Assembly: GCF_021026335.1 (NCBI RefSeq)
Contig: NZ_JAJNCY010000001.1
Span: 310,001-374,000, forward strand
Source of the DNA: Rhizobium sp. C1
Lineage (GTDB): Bacteria; Pseudomonadota; Alphaproteobacteria; Rhizobiales; Rhizobiaceae
DNA: 64,000 nucleotides
Reading direction: 5' to 3'
The notes under the pieces: generated by a model
Told to the model about the DNA's origin: nothing
The model's input: the letters and a program-made list of their open reading frames with translations, nothing else
Database searches by the model: none
Position numbers and translations under genes: made by a program
Shown here: positions 44,461 to 55,624 of the stretch, piece by piece
Layout of the letters: each line of letters opens with the position of its first letter
How positions within the stretch are numbered: position 1 is the first letter of the stretch

Positions 44461-45333
44461 ATGGATTTTGCGAATACCGCCACGCTGAACAAGAAAGTAC
44501 GATTTGCCTTGCTGTCTGTCGCACTTGTTGTGGCTGGCGCCGGTCTTTCTGCGTGCAATAGCGATCCCGATATCGATATCACCAAGATCAAGGCGAATAC
44601 GGATCCGGCGGACAAGCTCTATGCGCAGGGCCTTGCCAACCTGAATGCCGGTAATGTCGGCGAGGCCAAGGCGAAGTTCGCGGCCATCGACAAAGAGGAT
44701 CCCTTCTCTGAGGAGGCCCGCAAGGCGCTCGTCATGAGCACCTTCCTCAACTACCGCAACGGTCAGTATGACGAGGCGATCATCTCCGGCAACCGCTACA
44801 TGAAGCTCTATCCGGAATCGAAGGATGCGGCTTATGTTCAGTATCTGGTGGGTCTCGCGAACTACAAGAAGATCCCGGACGTCACCCAGGATCAGCGTTA
44901 TGCTGCCGAGACGATCAAGGCCATGCAGGCCGTTGTCGACAATTATCCGTCCTCGGAATATGCCGACGATGCGCGCTCCAAGATCCGCATGGCGAAGGAT
45001 CAGCTGGCCGGCAAGGAGATGCAGGTGGGGCGCTACTATCAGGAGCGCAAGGAATACATCGCTGCCGTTTCGCGTTACCGCAACGTGGTCGAGGCCTATC
45101 AGAGCACCAATCAGGTTCAGGAAGCGCTCGCCCGTCTGGTGGAATGCTATTACGCCATGGGCGTGACCTCGGAAGCCCAGACGGCCGCCGCCGTTCTCGG
45201 CGCGAACTATCCCGACAGTCAGTGGTATGCCGATTCCTACAAGCTGCTGAAATCGGGCGGTCTTGAGCCCCGCGAGAACACTGGCTCCTGGATTTCGCGC
45301 GCCGCCAAGAAGCTGGTGCTCGGCGAAGGCTGA
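44461..45333 (+). CDS. bamD: outer membrane assembly lipoprotein BamD
   Basis: 290 residues. Lipoprotein signal ending GLSAC, then TPR-like repeats ([20 protein letters not shown] and later [28 protein letters not shown]). BamD is the essential partner of BamA in folding beta-barrel proteins. ATG at 44461 is chosen because the signal peptide starts there, although its n-region is long. Four bases before recN. Confidence 0.93.
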   Translation: MDFANTATLNKKVRFALLSVALVVAGAGLSACNSDPDIDITKIKANTDPADKLYAQGLANLNAGNVGEAKAKFAAIDKEDPFSEEARKALVMSTFLNYRNGQYDEAIISGNRYMKLYPESKDAAYVQYLVGLANYKKIPDVTQDQRYAAETIKAMQAVVDNYPSSEYADDARSKIRMAKDQLAGKEMQVGRYYQERKEYIAAVSRYRNVVEAYQSTNQVQEALARLVECYYAMGVTSEAQTAAAVLGANYPDSQWYADSYKLLKSGGLEPRENTGSWISRAAKKLVLGEG

Positions 45334-45337
45334 TTTC

Positions 45338-47002
45338 ATGCTCTCCCAGTTGTCGATCCGCGATATCGTTCTGATCGAACGGCTGGACCTCGAGTTCTCT
45401 GCCGGCCTGTCGGTTTTGACCGGCGAAACGGGAGCGGGCAAATCCATTCTTCTCGACAGTCTGTCGCTGGCGCTCGGTGGGCGCGGCGACGGTTCGCTTG
45501 TTCGTCACGGCATGGAAAAGGGGCAGGTGACGGCCTCTTTCGATGTGCCGATGGATCATCGTGCGCGGCAGCTTCTCCGTGATAACGGCATCGATGACGA
45601 CGGCGACCTGATCTTTCGCCGCCAGCAATCTGCCGACGGCCGCACCAAGGCCTATGTGAACGATCAGCCGGTCAGCGTGCAGTTGATGCGCGAGGCCGGC
45701 GCCATGCTCGTGGAAATCCACGGCCAGCATGATGACCGGGCGCTTGTCGATACGAATGCCCATCGCCTGCTGCTCGACGCCTTTGCAGGGATTTCAGCCG
45801 AGGCGGAACGGGTAGGGCAGGCCTGGCGCGCCTGGAAACAGGCCGAGAAGGCTTTTGAGACGCATCGGCAGAAAGTCGAGGCTGCGGCCCGGGAGGCCGA
45901 CTTCCTGCGCGCCTCCGTCGAGGAGCTGGAAAAGCTGGCGCCCGAGGATGGCGAAGAGGACGTGCTGGCGGAGCGCCGCACCGCCATGCAGAAATCGGAA
46001 CGGATCGCCGGCGACATTTCCGAGGCTTCCGACTTCCTCAACGGCAACCATTCCCCGGTGCCTGAAATCGCCTCGCTGCTCAGGCGGCTTGAGCGTAAGA
46101 GCCATGAGGTTCCGGGTCTTCTCGAAGATACGGTGGCGTTGCTCGATGGTGCGCTGAATCAGCTTTCCGATGCGCAAATGGCGGTTGAGGCAGCACTGCG
46201 CAAGACGGAGTTCGACCCGCGCGAGCTGGAGCGTGTCGAAGAGCGGCTGTTTGCGCTGCGTGCCGCCTCGCGCAAGTATAATGTCCCGGTCTCGGATCTG
46301 CCGGCGCTTGCCGTGCGGATGATCGGCGATCTGGCTGATCTCGATGCGGGCGAGGAAAAGCTAGGCAAACTGGAAGCCGCCGTTGCGGAAGCCGGGCAGC
46401 GTTACTTTGCGCTGGCTCGTGCCCTGTCTGAAAAGCGGCACAATGGCGCGGTGGCTTTGGCGGAGGCCGTGATGGCCGAGCTTCCGGCGCTGAAGCTTGA
46501 ACGCGCCCGCTTCTTCGCGCAGGTGGCGACCGATGATGACAATGCCGCCGCCTCGGGCATCGATCTGATCGAATTCCATGTGCAGACCAACCCCGGAACG
46601 CGGCCCGGCCCGATCATGAAGGTTGCTTCGGGCGGCGAACTCTCGCGGTTCCTGCTGGCGCTGAAGGTGGCGCTCGCCGATCGTGGTTCGGCCCCGACGC
46701 TGGTCTTCGACGAAATCGACACGGGGGTTGGCGGCGCCGTTGCCGACGCCATCGGGCAGCGGCTGAAGCGGCTGTCGGAAAAGGTGCAGGTCTTGTCCGT
46801 CACCCATGCGCCGCAGGTTGCTGCGCGCGCGGCGACGCATCTGCTCATCTCCAAGGGGCCGACCGGCGACGCCGGCACGATCGCGACGCGCGTTCACCGC
46901 ATGGACGAGGCCGCCCGCCGCGAGGAAATTGCCCGTATGCTCGCCGGTGCGACTGTCACAGACGAGGCGAGGGCGGCGGCTGCGAGCCTGCTGGGCGGGT
47001 AG
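45338..47002 (+). CDS. recN: DNA repair protein RecN
   Basis: 554 residues, SMC-like ATPase for double-strand break repair. Walker A GETGAGKS near residue 29, coiled-coil arms in the middle (EAAVAEAGQRYF, EERLFALRAASR), signature ASGGELSRFLLALK, Walker B LVFDEIDTGVGG near 455 and the VTHAPQVAA switch. ATG at 45338; the longer frame crosses bamD. No clear SOS box before bamD was seen. Confidence 0.95.
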   Translation: MLSQLSIRDIVLIERLDLEFSAGLSVLTGETGAGKSILLDSLSLALGGRGDGSLVRHGMEKGQVTASFDVPMDHRARQLLRDNGIDDDGDLIFRRQQSADGRTKAYVNDQPVSVQLMREAGAMLVEIHGQHDDRALVDTNAHRLLLDAFAGISAEAERVGQAWRAWKQAEKAFETHRQKVEAAAREADFLRASVEELEKLAPEDGEEDVLAERRTAMQKSERIAGDISEASDFLNGNHSPVPEIASLLRRLERKSHEVPGLLEDTVALLDGALNQLSDAQMAVEAALRKTEFDPRELERVEERLFALRAASRKYNVPVSDLPALAVRMIGDLADLDAGEEKLGKLEAAVAEAGQRYFALARALSEKRHNGAVALAEAVMAELPALKLERARFFAQVATDDDNAAASGIDLIEFHVQTNPGTRPGPIMKVASGGELSRFLLALKVALADRGSAPTLVFDEIDTGVGGAVADAIGQRLKRLSEKVQVLSVTHAPQVAARAATHLLISKGPTGDAGTIATRVHRMDEAARREEIARMLAGATVTDEARAAAASLLGG

Positions 47003-47005
47003 GCG

Positions 47006-47265
47006 ATGCCAATCATTTGTCAGTTCTTTGGAATTATGATCCGTATGTATACGACGATCATAATCCACCGCATTTCCACGCCTACTACGGCGATGAACAA
47101 GCAATCTTCTCCATAGATACGCTTGAACTCATGGAAGGGTCGCTTTCCAGACGTGCGAAGGTTATGGTTATCGAGTGGGCATTGGAACATCGGCGCGAGC
47201 TGCTCGCAGATTGGGCATTGGCGGTGGAGCACATGCCTTTGAACAGGATCGAGCCTCTGGAGTAG
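47006..47265 (+). pseudogene. DUF4160 protein, interrupted by a one-base frameshift
   Basis: ATG at 47006, three bases after the recN stop, reads MPIICQFFGIMIRMY, the normal DUF4160 N-terminus. It then loses the frame: the rest (YDDHNPPHFHAYYG, EGSLSRRAKVMVIEW) continues in another frame to 47265. The junction reads TATAC at 47048-47052 where an uninterrupted gene would need TATTAC (MYYDDHNPP), so one T is missing. DUF4160 proteins are about 80 residues and pair with DUF2442, the next gene. Either a true loss or a sequencing error; a TTG at 47017 would start a shorter product without the conserved N-terminus. Confidence 0.8.
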
Positions 47266-47269
47266 GTTG

Positions 47270-47536
47270 ATGAGAAAACTCTTGAAGGTGACAGCCAGAC
47301 CCGATTACCAGTTGGAAGTCGTTTTCGACGATGGTCTCTCTGGTGTTATAGCGCTTAAGGATCGGCTGTTCGGCCCGATGTTCGAACCGCTGCGCGATCC
47401 GGCGTTTTTTGAACGCGTTGAAATTGACGCTTTTGGTGCTCTGCTCTGGCCCAACGGCGCAGATCTGGACCCGGATGCACTTTACAAAAATCTAACCGCC
47501 GACCGAACAAGAGGTTCAGTCGAGCGGGTTCTGTAG
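47270..47536 (+). CDS. DUF2442 domain protein
   Basis: 88 residues. Pattern LKVTARPDYQLEVVFDDGLSGVIAL, with LRDPAFFERVEID and WPNGADLDPDALY, is characteristic of DUF2442. DUF4160 and DUF2442 genes are found side by side in many bacteria and are discussed as a possible toxin-antitoxin-like pair (general knowledge, not proven). ATG at 47270 with GGAG at 47259-47262. Base composition is less GC-rich than neighbours, suggesting acquisition between recN and cls. Confidence 0.85.
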   Translation: MRKLLKVTARPDYQLEVVFDDGLSGVIALKDRLFGPMFEPLRDPAFFERVEIDAFGALLWPNGADLDPDALYKNLTADRTRGSVERVL

Positions 47537-47569
47537 GGCAAACATCGTCCATCCACGGGGAGTTCGCGT

Positions 47570-49012
47570 GTGTATGCCCTTCTGACGACCTATTGGCCCC
47601 ATATTCTGGCCCTCCTGTCCATCGTCATGGGCGGCGTGGCGGCTGTTCATGCGACGATGAGCAAGCGGGACGTCCGTTCGGCTGTCGGCTGGGTGGGCAT
47701 CATTCTCCTGTCGCCGATCCTCGGTGCGGTGATCTATGCGGTGGCCGGGATCAACCGGATGCGCAGGGAGACGCTGCTTTCGCGCGCCACGTCACGCAAC
47801 GAGCGGCTTCGCGGCGAGCGCGTTTCCGAACCTGTTTCCCAGGAGGATTACGAAACCGCCTTCGGTCCGCATTTCGGCTCGCTGAAGACATTGGGCGACC
47901 GGGTCGCGGGGCCGCTTCGCGGCGGCAACCGGATCGACGTCCTGGCCAGTGGCGACGAGACCTATGACGCGCTCTGTGCCGCCATCGATACGGCCGAGCG
48001 CAGCGTTATCCTGGAGACCTATATTTTCGACCGCGACCGTGTGGGTATGAGGGTGGCCGAGCGGCTCGCGGCAGCGGTGGCGCGGGGCGTCGAGGTTCGT
48101 GTGCTGATCGACGCCGTCGGCGCCCGTTACTCTGTGCCGAGCATCGTACCCTATCTGCGCGACAGGTCGATCCCTGTCGCCGACTTCAACGGGCAGGTGA
48201 TCATCGGCCTGAGGCTGCCCTATGCGAACCTGCGAACGCACCGCAAGATCGCCGTGGTCGATGGCAAGATCGGTTTCATGGGTGGCATGAATATCCGCGC
48301 CGCCTTCAGCGGGCCGGGAGCTGCGCTGGACACACATTTCCGTGTCACCGGGCCCATTGTCGGCGATCTCCTGGCCGTGGCGGCGGACGACTGGCATTTC
48401 GACACCGGCGAGGTGCTGGAAGGCAATGCCTGGCGGGTCGAGAACGAGTTCTCGGACGACACCTCCATGATGGCCCGCGTCGTGGTTTCGGGGCCCGACG
48501 CCAATCTCGAGACCAATCACAAGGTCATCATGGGAGCAATTTCCGTCGCCGAGCGTTCTATCCGCATCATGTCGCCTTATTTTCTGCCGGACGGAATCTT
48601 GCTGGGTGCAATTGCGACCGCCGCGCTGCGTGGCGTGGCGGTGGAAATCGTCGTGCCGGCGAAGAACAATCTGGGCATCGTGGCGCGCGCCATGACGGCG
48701 CAATTCGCGGAGACGATCCGTAGCGGCGTGCGCATCTTCAAGGCAGGCGACGTTTTCAACCATTCCAAACTGATGATCGTCGACGACAAATGGGCCTATA
48801 TCGGCTCGTCCAACATGGATTCGCGTTCGCTGAGGCTGAATTTCGAGATCGACATGGAGGTGCATGACCGCGCTTTCGTGCGCGATCTTCATGCGCGGTT
48901 CGATCACGCGATGGACGGGGCGAGTGAAGTGACACAAGAAACGCTGCGGCGGCGTCCGTTTCCGATCCGGCTGCTCGACCGCATCTTCTGGCTTGCCTCC
49001 CCCTATCTGTAG
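47570..49012 (+). CDS. cls: cardiolipin synthase (two-domain PLD type)
   Basis: 480 residues. Two N-terminal membrane helices, then two phospholipase D domains with HKD motifs: THRKIAVVDGKIGFMGG and NHSKLMIVDDKWAYIGSSNMDSRS (each given by its H-K-D residues). Makes cardiolipin from two phosphatidylglycerols. GTG start at 47570 with GGGGAG at 47557-47562. The EEP-family gene follows after 6 bases, probably one operon. Confidence 0.93.
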   Translation: MYALLTTYWPHILALLSIVMGGVAAVHATMSKRDVRSAVGWVGIILLSPILGAVIYAVAGINRMRRETLLSRATSRNERLRGERVSEPVSQEDYETAFGPHFGSLKTLGDRVAGPLRGGNRIDVLASGDETYDALCAAIDTAERSVILETYIFDRDRVGMRVAERLAAAVARGVEVRVLIDAVGARYSVPSIVPYLRDRSIPVADFNGQVIIGLRLPYANLRTHRKIAVVDGKIGFMGGMNIRAAFSGPGAALDTHFRVTGPIVGDLLAVAADDWHFDTGEVLEGNAWRVENEFSDDTSMMARVVVSGPDANLETNHKVIMGAISVAERSIRIMSPYFLPDGILLGAIATAALRGVAVEIVVPAKNNLGIVARAMTAQFAETIRSGVRIFKAGDVFNHSKLMIVDDKWAYIGSSNMDSRSLRLNFEIDMEVHDRAFVRDLHARFDHAMDGASEVTQETLRRRPFPIRLLDRIFWLASPYL

Positions 49013-49018
49013 AGACCC

Positions 49019-49843
49019 ATGCGCGATCCCCTGACGAAGACACATCGAAATCTTGCCGAGGTGCTGGTCTCCACGATCCGGCGCAAGCGCACGGACGCCT
49101 CCGTGCGTCACGCCTTCGGCGAGGCCGAGGACAAGCTGGTCGTCGCCTCCTACAATGTTCACAAATGCGTCGGCACGGACGGTAAGTTCGATCCGGGGCG
49201 CATCATGGACGTCATCCGCGAGATCGGCCCGGATGTGATCGCGCTTCAGGAGGCCGATATGCGTTTCGGCGAGCGCGCCGGACTTCTCGACCTTAACCGC
49301 TTGCGGCTGGAGACGGGACTGGTCGCCGTGCCGATGAAGACGGTGTCCAAGTCGCATGGCTGGCGGGGCAATGTGATCCTGGTGCGCAAGGGCGCGCTTC
49401 GGGATGTGCATGAGGTTGCGCTGCCGGGGCTGGAGCCGCGGGGCGCGCTGGTGGCCGAACTCGAGCTGGAAAACGGCGCCGGATTGCGGATCATCGCCGC
49501 GCATCTCGGCCTGCTGCGCCGCTCGCGCCAGCAACAGGCGGAATTCCTGCTGGATCTCATGTCTCGGCGCGGTGACAGTCCGACATTGCTGATGGGTGAC
49601 TTCAACGAATGGCGGCTCGGCAAGCGCTCGGCGCTGAAGCATTTCGAGGCCGTGGTCGGGCCGCTGCCGCCGGCGCTGCCAAGCTTCCCGGCGCGAATGC
49701 CGGTTCTGTCACTCGACCGGATCATCGGCAACCGCAAGGGCATGATCGCCGATATCGCGGTGCACGACACGCCGCTGGCGCGGCTGGCTTCGGACCATCT
49801 GCCGCTTGCGGCGGTGATCGATCTGGATGCTGTCGCGACGTGA
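49019..49843 (+). CDS. endonuclease/exonuclease/phosphatase-family protein
   Basis: 274 residues of the EEP (DNase I-like) superfamily. VASYNVHKC, DVIALQEADMR (metal-binding Glu), LLMGDFNEWRLG (catalytic Asp/Asn) and the final ASDHLPLAAVI (catalytic Asp-His) are all present, so it should be an active Mg2+ phosphodiesterase. Substrate may be DNA, an inositol phosphate or a phospholipid head group; the coupling to cls hints at lipid metabolism (inference). Confidence 0.88.
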   Translation: MRDPLTKTHRNLAEVLVSTIRRKRTDASVRHAFGEAEDKLVVASYNVHKCVGTDGKFDPGRIMDVIREIGPDVIALQEADMRFGERAGLLDLNRLRLETGLVAVPMKTVSKSHGWRGNVILVRKGALRDVHEVALPGLEPRGALVAELELENGAGLRIIAAHLGLLRRSRQQQAEFLLDLMSRRGDSPTLLMGDFNEWRLGKRSALKHFEAVVGPLPPALPSFPARMPVLSLDRIIGNRKGMIADIAVHDTPLARLASDHLPLAAVIDLDAVAT

Positions 49844-49903
49844 CAGGGATAGAGGCTGTCAGGCACTTTTCATTCGTCAGGAAATGGCTAAGAGAAGTCG
49901 TAA

Positions 49904-52078
<2,175 letters not shown>

Positions 52079-52196
52079 CAGCTGCTGGCTGCGGGGACGG
52101 TGCGCGAGCATTCCGATGTTGCGCCTGACCTTTCAACAAAATTGAGCGGGCATCAATGGAATTGACTTGCGTGTCGGCGGGATGGGTTGTCTTAAG

Positions 52197-52241
52197 GCAA
52201 TTCCAGAAGAACTGCGCAGCGGTTTTCCATAGGATCGTGCG
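52197..52241. repeat. degenerate copy (C) of the palindromic repeat core
   Basis: Begins GGCAATTCCAG and continues with a GCGCAGCGGTTTT centre, in the orientation of copy B. The first ten bases GCAATTCCAG are identical to the reverse complement of copy A. The right arm is much altered and no second hairpin part is clear. Lies between ligA and azlC. Confidence 0.55.
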
Positions 52242-52320
52242 GAGTGAAAGAGCGGTGTGCGCTGAGCGCTGCTGACCAGGTTGTCGGCGCGCCGGGAAAC
52301 CTTTCCAGCAAGGGAACGGG

Positions 52321-53028
52321 ATGTTTATCGACGATTTCAAGGCCGGGCTTCGGCGGATTGCGCCCATCATCGTCTCGGCTGCGCCCTTCGGTGTGCTCTT
52401 TGGGGCGGTCGCGGTGCAGCATGGGATGAGCGTCGGCGAGGCGGTGCTGATGAGCGGCGTCATCTATGCGGGCGCGAGCCAGCTTGTCGGCATCAATCTG
52501 TTCGATCAGCATCTGCCTGCCTGGGTGGTGATTCTGTCGATCCTCGCGGTGAATTTCCGGCACATCCTCTATTCGGCGGCCATCGCACGCCATATCGACC
52601 CGCTGACGCCGTGGCAGAAGGCGGTCAATTTCTTCCTCCTCACCGATCCGCATTATGCGGAAATCGAGCGGCAGGCGCATGCGGGCGAGCCCGTCACCTT
52701 CGGCTGGGTCATGGGGCTCGGCATCGGCCTTTATATCCCCTGGATGGCGATGACCTATGCCGGATGCGTGCTCGGAGCCTTTATCGGCGATCCGAAGTCC
52801 ATCGGGCTCGATGTGCTGCTGCCGGTTTATTTCCTTGGCCTCGTCATGGGGTTCCGCAAGCGGCCCAACTGGCTGCCGGTGGTGATTGCCAGTTCGCTCG
52901 CCTCCATGGCGGCCATCAAATTCGTCGGCTCACCCTGGCATGTGAGCATCGGCGCCGTCGTCGGCATTCTCGTCGCCGCGCTCATGCCGGTGCAGCCGGA
53001 TACGCGTTCCGAGATTGAGGAACGCTGA
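52321..53028 (+). CDS. azlC: AzlC-family branched-chain amino acid exporter, large subunit
   Basis: 235 residues, about seven hydrophobic helices. AAPFGVLFGAVAVQHG, GVIYAGASQLVGI and NFRHILYSAAIARH are AzlC signatures. With AzlD it forms a two-part exporter (BrnFE/LIV-E type) for branched-chain amino acids. ATG at 52321 with AAGGGAA upstream. azlD starts one base after its stop. Confidence 0.92.
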   Translation: MFIDDFKAGLRRIAPIIVSAAPFGVLFGAVAVQHGMSVGEAVLMSGVIYAGASQLVGINLFDQHLPAWVVILSILAVNFRHILYSAAIARHIDPLTPWQKAVNFFLLTDPHYAEIERQAHAGEPVTFGWVMGLGIGLYIPWMAMTYAGCVLGAFIGDPKSIGLDVLLPVYFLGLVMGFRKRPNWLPVVIASSLASMAAIKFVGSPWHVSIGAVVGILVAALMPVQPDTRSEIEER

Positions 53029-53029
53029 G

Positions 53030-53341
53030 GTGGAAAGCTTGTTCAGACCCGACATGCTTCTCATCATCCTCGGCGGGGCGGTGGCGACCTATCTCACCCG
53101 CATTGCCGGCTATGTGATGATCAAGCGTTTCAAGACCATTCCGCCGCGTGTAGAGGCGGGGCTGAATGCCGTTCCGGCGGCCGTTCTGACGACGCTGGTC
53201 GCGCCGGCGGCGCTCACCGGCGGGCTGGAGACGGCGATTGCGCTGCTGGTTGCGCTGTTGGCCGGCCTGCGCGTGTCCGGCCTCACGCTCATCGCCATCG
53301 GCTGGGCCGTGGCAATGGCGATCCGGCACTTCATTCTCTGA
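53030..53341 (+). CDS. azlD: AzlD-family exporter small subunit
   Basis: 103 residues, three or four membrane helices. TYLTRIAGYVMIKRFKTIPPRVEAGLNAVPAAV carries the family blocks (TRxxG and A-L-x-x-V-P-A-A-V). GTG at 53030 is chosen, one base after azlC, with GAGGAA at 53017-53022. Confidence 0.9.
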   Translation: MESLFRPDMLLIILGGAVATYLTRIAGYVMIKRFKTIPPRVEAGLNAVPAAVLTTLVAPAALTGGLETAIALLVALLAGLRVSGLTLIAIGWAVAMAIRHFIL

Positions 53342-53389
53342 TTAGAATATCAGATATTTCGTTCTCGGCACTATCTGATCATCGAGAGA

Positions 53390-55222
53390 TCAGCCGACGG
53401 GTTGCGTCGCCTGTTCGAGCCATGTGCGCACCTTCTTGTCCTCTATCAGCGGAAGCAGATTGTCCCGCGTCGTAGCGTGATAGGCGTTCAGCCAGTCCAG
53501 TTCCTCCCGCGTCAACAGCGCGGGCAGGATCAGGCGCCGGTCGATGGGGCACCAGGTGATGGTCTCGAAGCCGAGCATCGGCTTGTCGCCCCCGGCAATC
53601 TCGCTGGCGGGTTCCACGACGATCAGGTTTTCGATGCGGATGCCGAAGGCGCCGGGGCGATAATAGCCGGGCTCGTTCGACAGGATCATGCCGGGCAGGA
53701 GTTCCTGCATGGCGGCGCGCGAAATCCGCTGCGGGCCTTCATGCACCGACAGATAGGAGCCGACACCATGGCCTGTGCCGTGGCCATAATCGGCGCCAGC
53801 CTTCCAGAGCGCGATGCGGGCGAGCGGGTCGAGATCGACGCCGCGGGAACCTGCAGGGAAGCGAGCCGTGGAAATGGCGATCATGCCCTTCAGGACGAGC
53901 GTGAAGAAGCGCTTCTCCGTCTCGCCGACGCTGCCGATGGCGACCGTGCGGGTGATGTCGGTCGTGCCGTTGCGATACTGGCCGCCGGAGTCGACGAGAT
54001 AGAGTTCGCCGGGTTTCAGCTGTCGGTCGGTCTCGCGGGTGACGCGATAGTGGATGATCGCGCCATTGGGGCCGGCGCCCGAAATCGTGTCGAAGGAAAT
54101 GTCGGCCAGCGGGTTCTGCATGCGCTCGCCGACGCGGCGGCGGCAGGCCTCCAGCTTTTCGACGGTCTCGATTTCTGTCAGCGTACCCGGTTCTGCCTCG
54201 TCGAGCCAGGCAAGGAATTCGACCATGGCGACGCCATCCTGAATATGGGCGGCGCGCGTTCCGGCGAGCTCCGCTTCATTCTTGGTGGCGCGGGGCAGGG
54301 CGCAGGGATCGGTCGCTTCCCTGATCTTGCCACCCGCGGCCTCGATCCGCCTCACGAGTTCGAAGGAAACCGCACTGGCGTCGACCTCGATTGTGGCGCC
54401 GCGTTTGCTCAGCGCGTCCAGCGCCAGGGCCAGGTCACCGGGGTCGCGCAGCTCGCAAATCTGGGTGAGGTAGGCCTTTTCCTCGATGCCGGTCTTGCGG
54501 GCGTCGAGAAAGAGTTCGGCAAGCGCGTCCGCATGGATGATCGCGCGCGCCAGCGGGTGTGGTGTATGCGGCACGTCGGAGCCGCGGATATTGAAGGCCC
54601 AGGCAACGGAGGAGGGGTCGGCGATCAGCACCGCGTCCGCATTGCGTGCCTTGAGCCCCTCGGCAATCTCGGCGATCTTGTCGCGGGCGAGCGTCCCCGA
54701 ATGCTGGTGTTTCTGGATGGTCACGCGGCCAAGCGGCTCGGCGGGGCGGTCGGCCCAAAGCGCGTCGAGCGGATTTTCCTCAAGGAAAACCAATGCTCCG
54801 CCCTTGGCCTCCAGCGCCGTCTTCAGCTTGCGCACCTCGGCAATCGTGTGCAGCCATGGATCGATGCCAAGGCGAAAGCCCTGACCGGCGTGCTGCGCGA
54901 TCCAGGCGGCCGGCGGTTCGCCGACCAGATCGCCGGGTGTGAAAACGGCGGGATCTGTCTGTTGCGCAAGCTGCGTTACATAGCGCCCGTCGACGAAAAC
55001 CACCGCGATCTGCTGCGCGATGAGCGCGGCGCCCGCCGAGCCGGTGAAGCCCGTCAGCCAAGCCAGCCGCTCGGCCGAGGCGGGGACATATTCGCCCTGA
55101 TACTCATCCGCCCGCGGCGCGAGGAAGCCGTCGACCTTAAGCGCCAGAAGGCGCTCCCGCAGGGCCTGGACGCGGGGAGCCCCCTGTGCGGGGCTGGCGG
55201 TGGTTTCGAAGCTCTGGAACAT
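53390..55222 (-). CDS. aminopeptidase P-family Xaa-Pro peptidase
   Basis: 610 residues, the long three-domain type found in alphaproteobacteria and eukaryotic cytosolic XPNPEP1, versus about 440 in E. coli PepP. Creatinase/pita-bread fold with the five metal ligands: YLVDSGGQYRNGTTDITRT (two Asp), GHGTGHGVGSY (His), LSNEPGYY (Glu) and RIENLIVVE (Glu). Releases an N-terminal residue before proline. ATG at 55222. Convergent with azlCD. Confidence 0.92.
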   Translation of the reverse strand: MFQSFETTASPAQGAPRVQALRERLLALKVDGFLAPRADEYQGEYVPASAERLAWLTGFTGSAGAALIAQQIAVVFVDGRYVTQLAQQTDPAVFTPGDLVGEPPAAWIAQHAGQGFRLGIDPWLHTIAEVRKLKTALEAKGGALVFLEENPLDALWADRPAEPLGRVTIQKHQHSGTLARDKIAEIAEGLKARNADAVLIADPSSVAWAFNIRGSDVPHTPHPLARAIIHADALAELFLDARKTGIEEKAYLTQICELRDPGDLALALDALSKRGATIEVDASAVSFELVRRIEAAGGKIREATDPCALPRATKNEAELAGTRAAHIQDGVAMVEFLAWLDEAEPGTLTEIETVEKLEACRRRVGERMQNPLADISFDTISGAGPNGAIIHYRVTRETDRQLKPGELYLVDSGGQYRNGTTDITRTVAIGSVGETEKRFFTLVLKGMIAISTARFPAGSRGVDLDPLARIALWKAGADYGHGTGHGVGSYLSVHEGPQRISRAAMQELLPGMILSNEPGYYRPGAFGIRIENLIVVEPASEIAGGDKPMLGFETITWCPIDRRLILPALLTREELDWLNAYHATTRDNLLPLIEDKKVRTWLEQATQPVG

Positions 55223-55373
55223 GGTGTGGCCGATCGAATGTCTGCGATATCCGGGAGGTCTACTCTATCCGGCGGGGGGATGCCACGCCATGGATTTTCG
55301 GAAGGAGAGCGTTTTTAACCGGATGGATAAAATTATGCAAAAAACGCATGGCTCCCATGAGTAATCGACTCTG

Positions 55374-55400
55374 TTGCGGCGCAATAATTCGGGCTATAAA
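55374..55400 (+). promoter_or_regulatory. weak candidate promoter of the DUF1127-like/small RNA locus
   Basis: TTGCGG (55374-55379) and TATAAA (55395-55400) are 15 bases apart, shorter than ideal. A stress sigma factor (RpoH or RpoE type) could drive the locus instead; no clear site for these was recognised. Confidence 0.3.
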
Positions 55401-55449
55401 AAAATCAACGAACGGAGCCGAAGTGCTGCGGAAACGAAGGAAAACGAAG

Positions 55450-55602
55450 ATGTCGATCCTGGGAACGATGATGAAGAGCGTTATTGCATCGCGTGAGCGT
55501 GAGGCGCAGCGCTATGTGTCTCGCGTTCTTGCCAACATGGACGACGTGACGCTGAATTCCCTCGGCAAATCCCGCGATGAGCTTAAGAAGGGGCCGTTCT
55601 AA
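55450..55602 (+). CDS. small DUF1127-like protein upstream of hairpin sRNAs
   Basis: 50 residues. After a hydrophobic start (MSILGTMMKSVIASRER) it matches the DUF1127 pattern RYVSRVLANMDD-TLNSLGKSRDEL. In Rhodobacter sphaeroides the DUF1127 protein CcaF1 is encoded directly before CcsR small RNAs, co-transcribed with them, and affects their processing; the layout here is the same. ATG at 55450 with AAGGAAA upstream. Gap to the first hairpin about 28 bases, with no terminator in between, so one transcript is likely. Confidence 0.8.
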   Translation: MSILGTMMKSVIASREREAQRYVSRVLANMDDVTLNSLGKSRDELKKGPF

Positions 55603-55624
55603 GAGATAAAGTTCCCGTTTCGGC

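Noticed and set aside
53402-55318. 638-codon plus-strand frame opposite the aminopeptidase P gene
   Set aside because: No recognisable motif, while the opposite strand has all five metal ligands of the peptidase.
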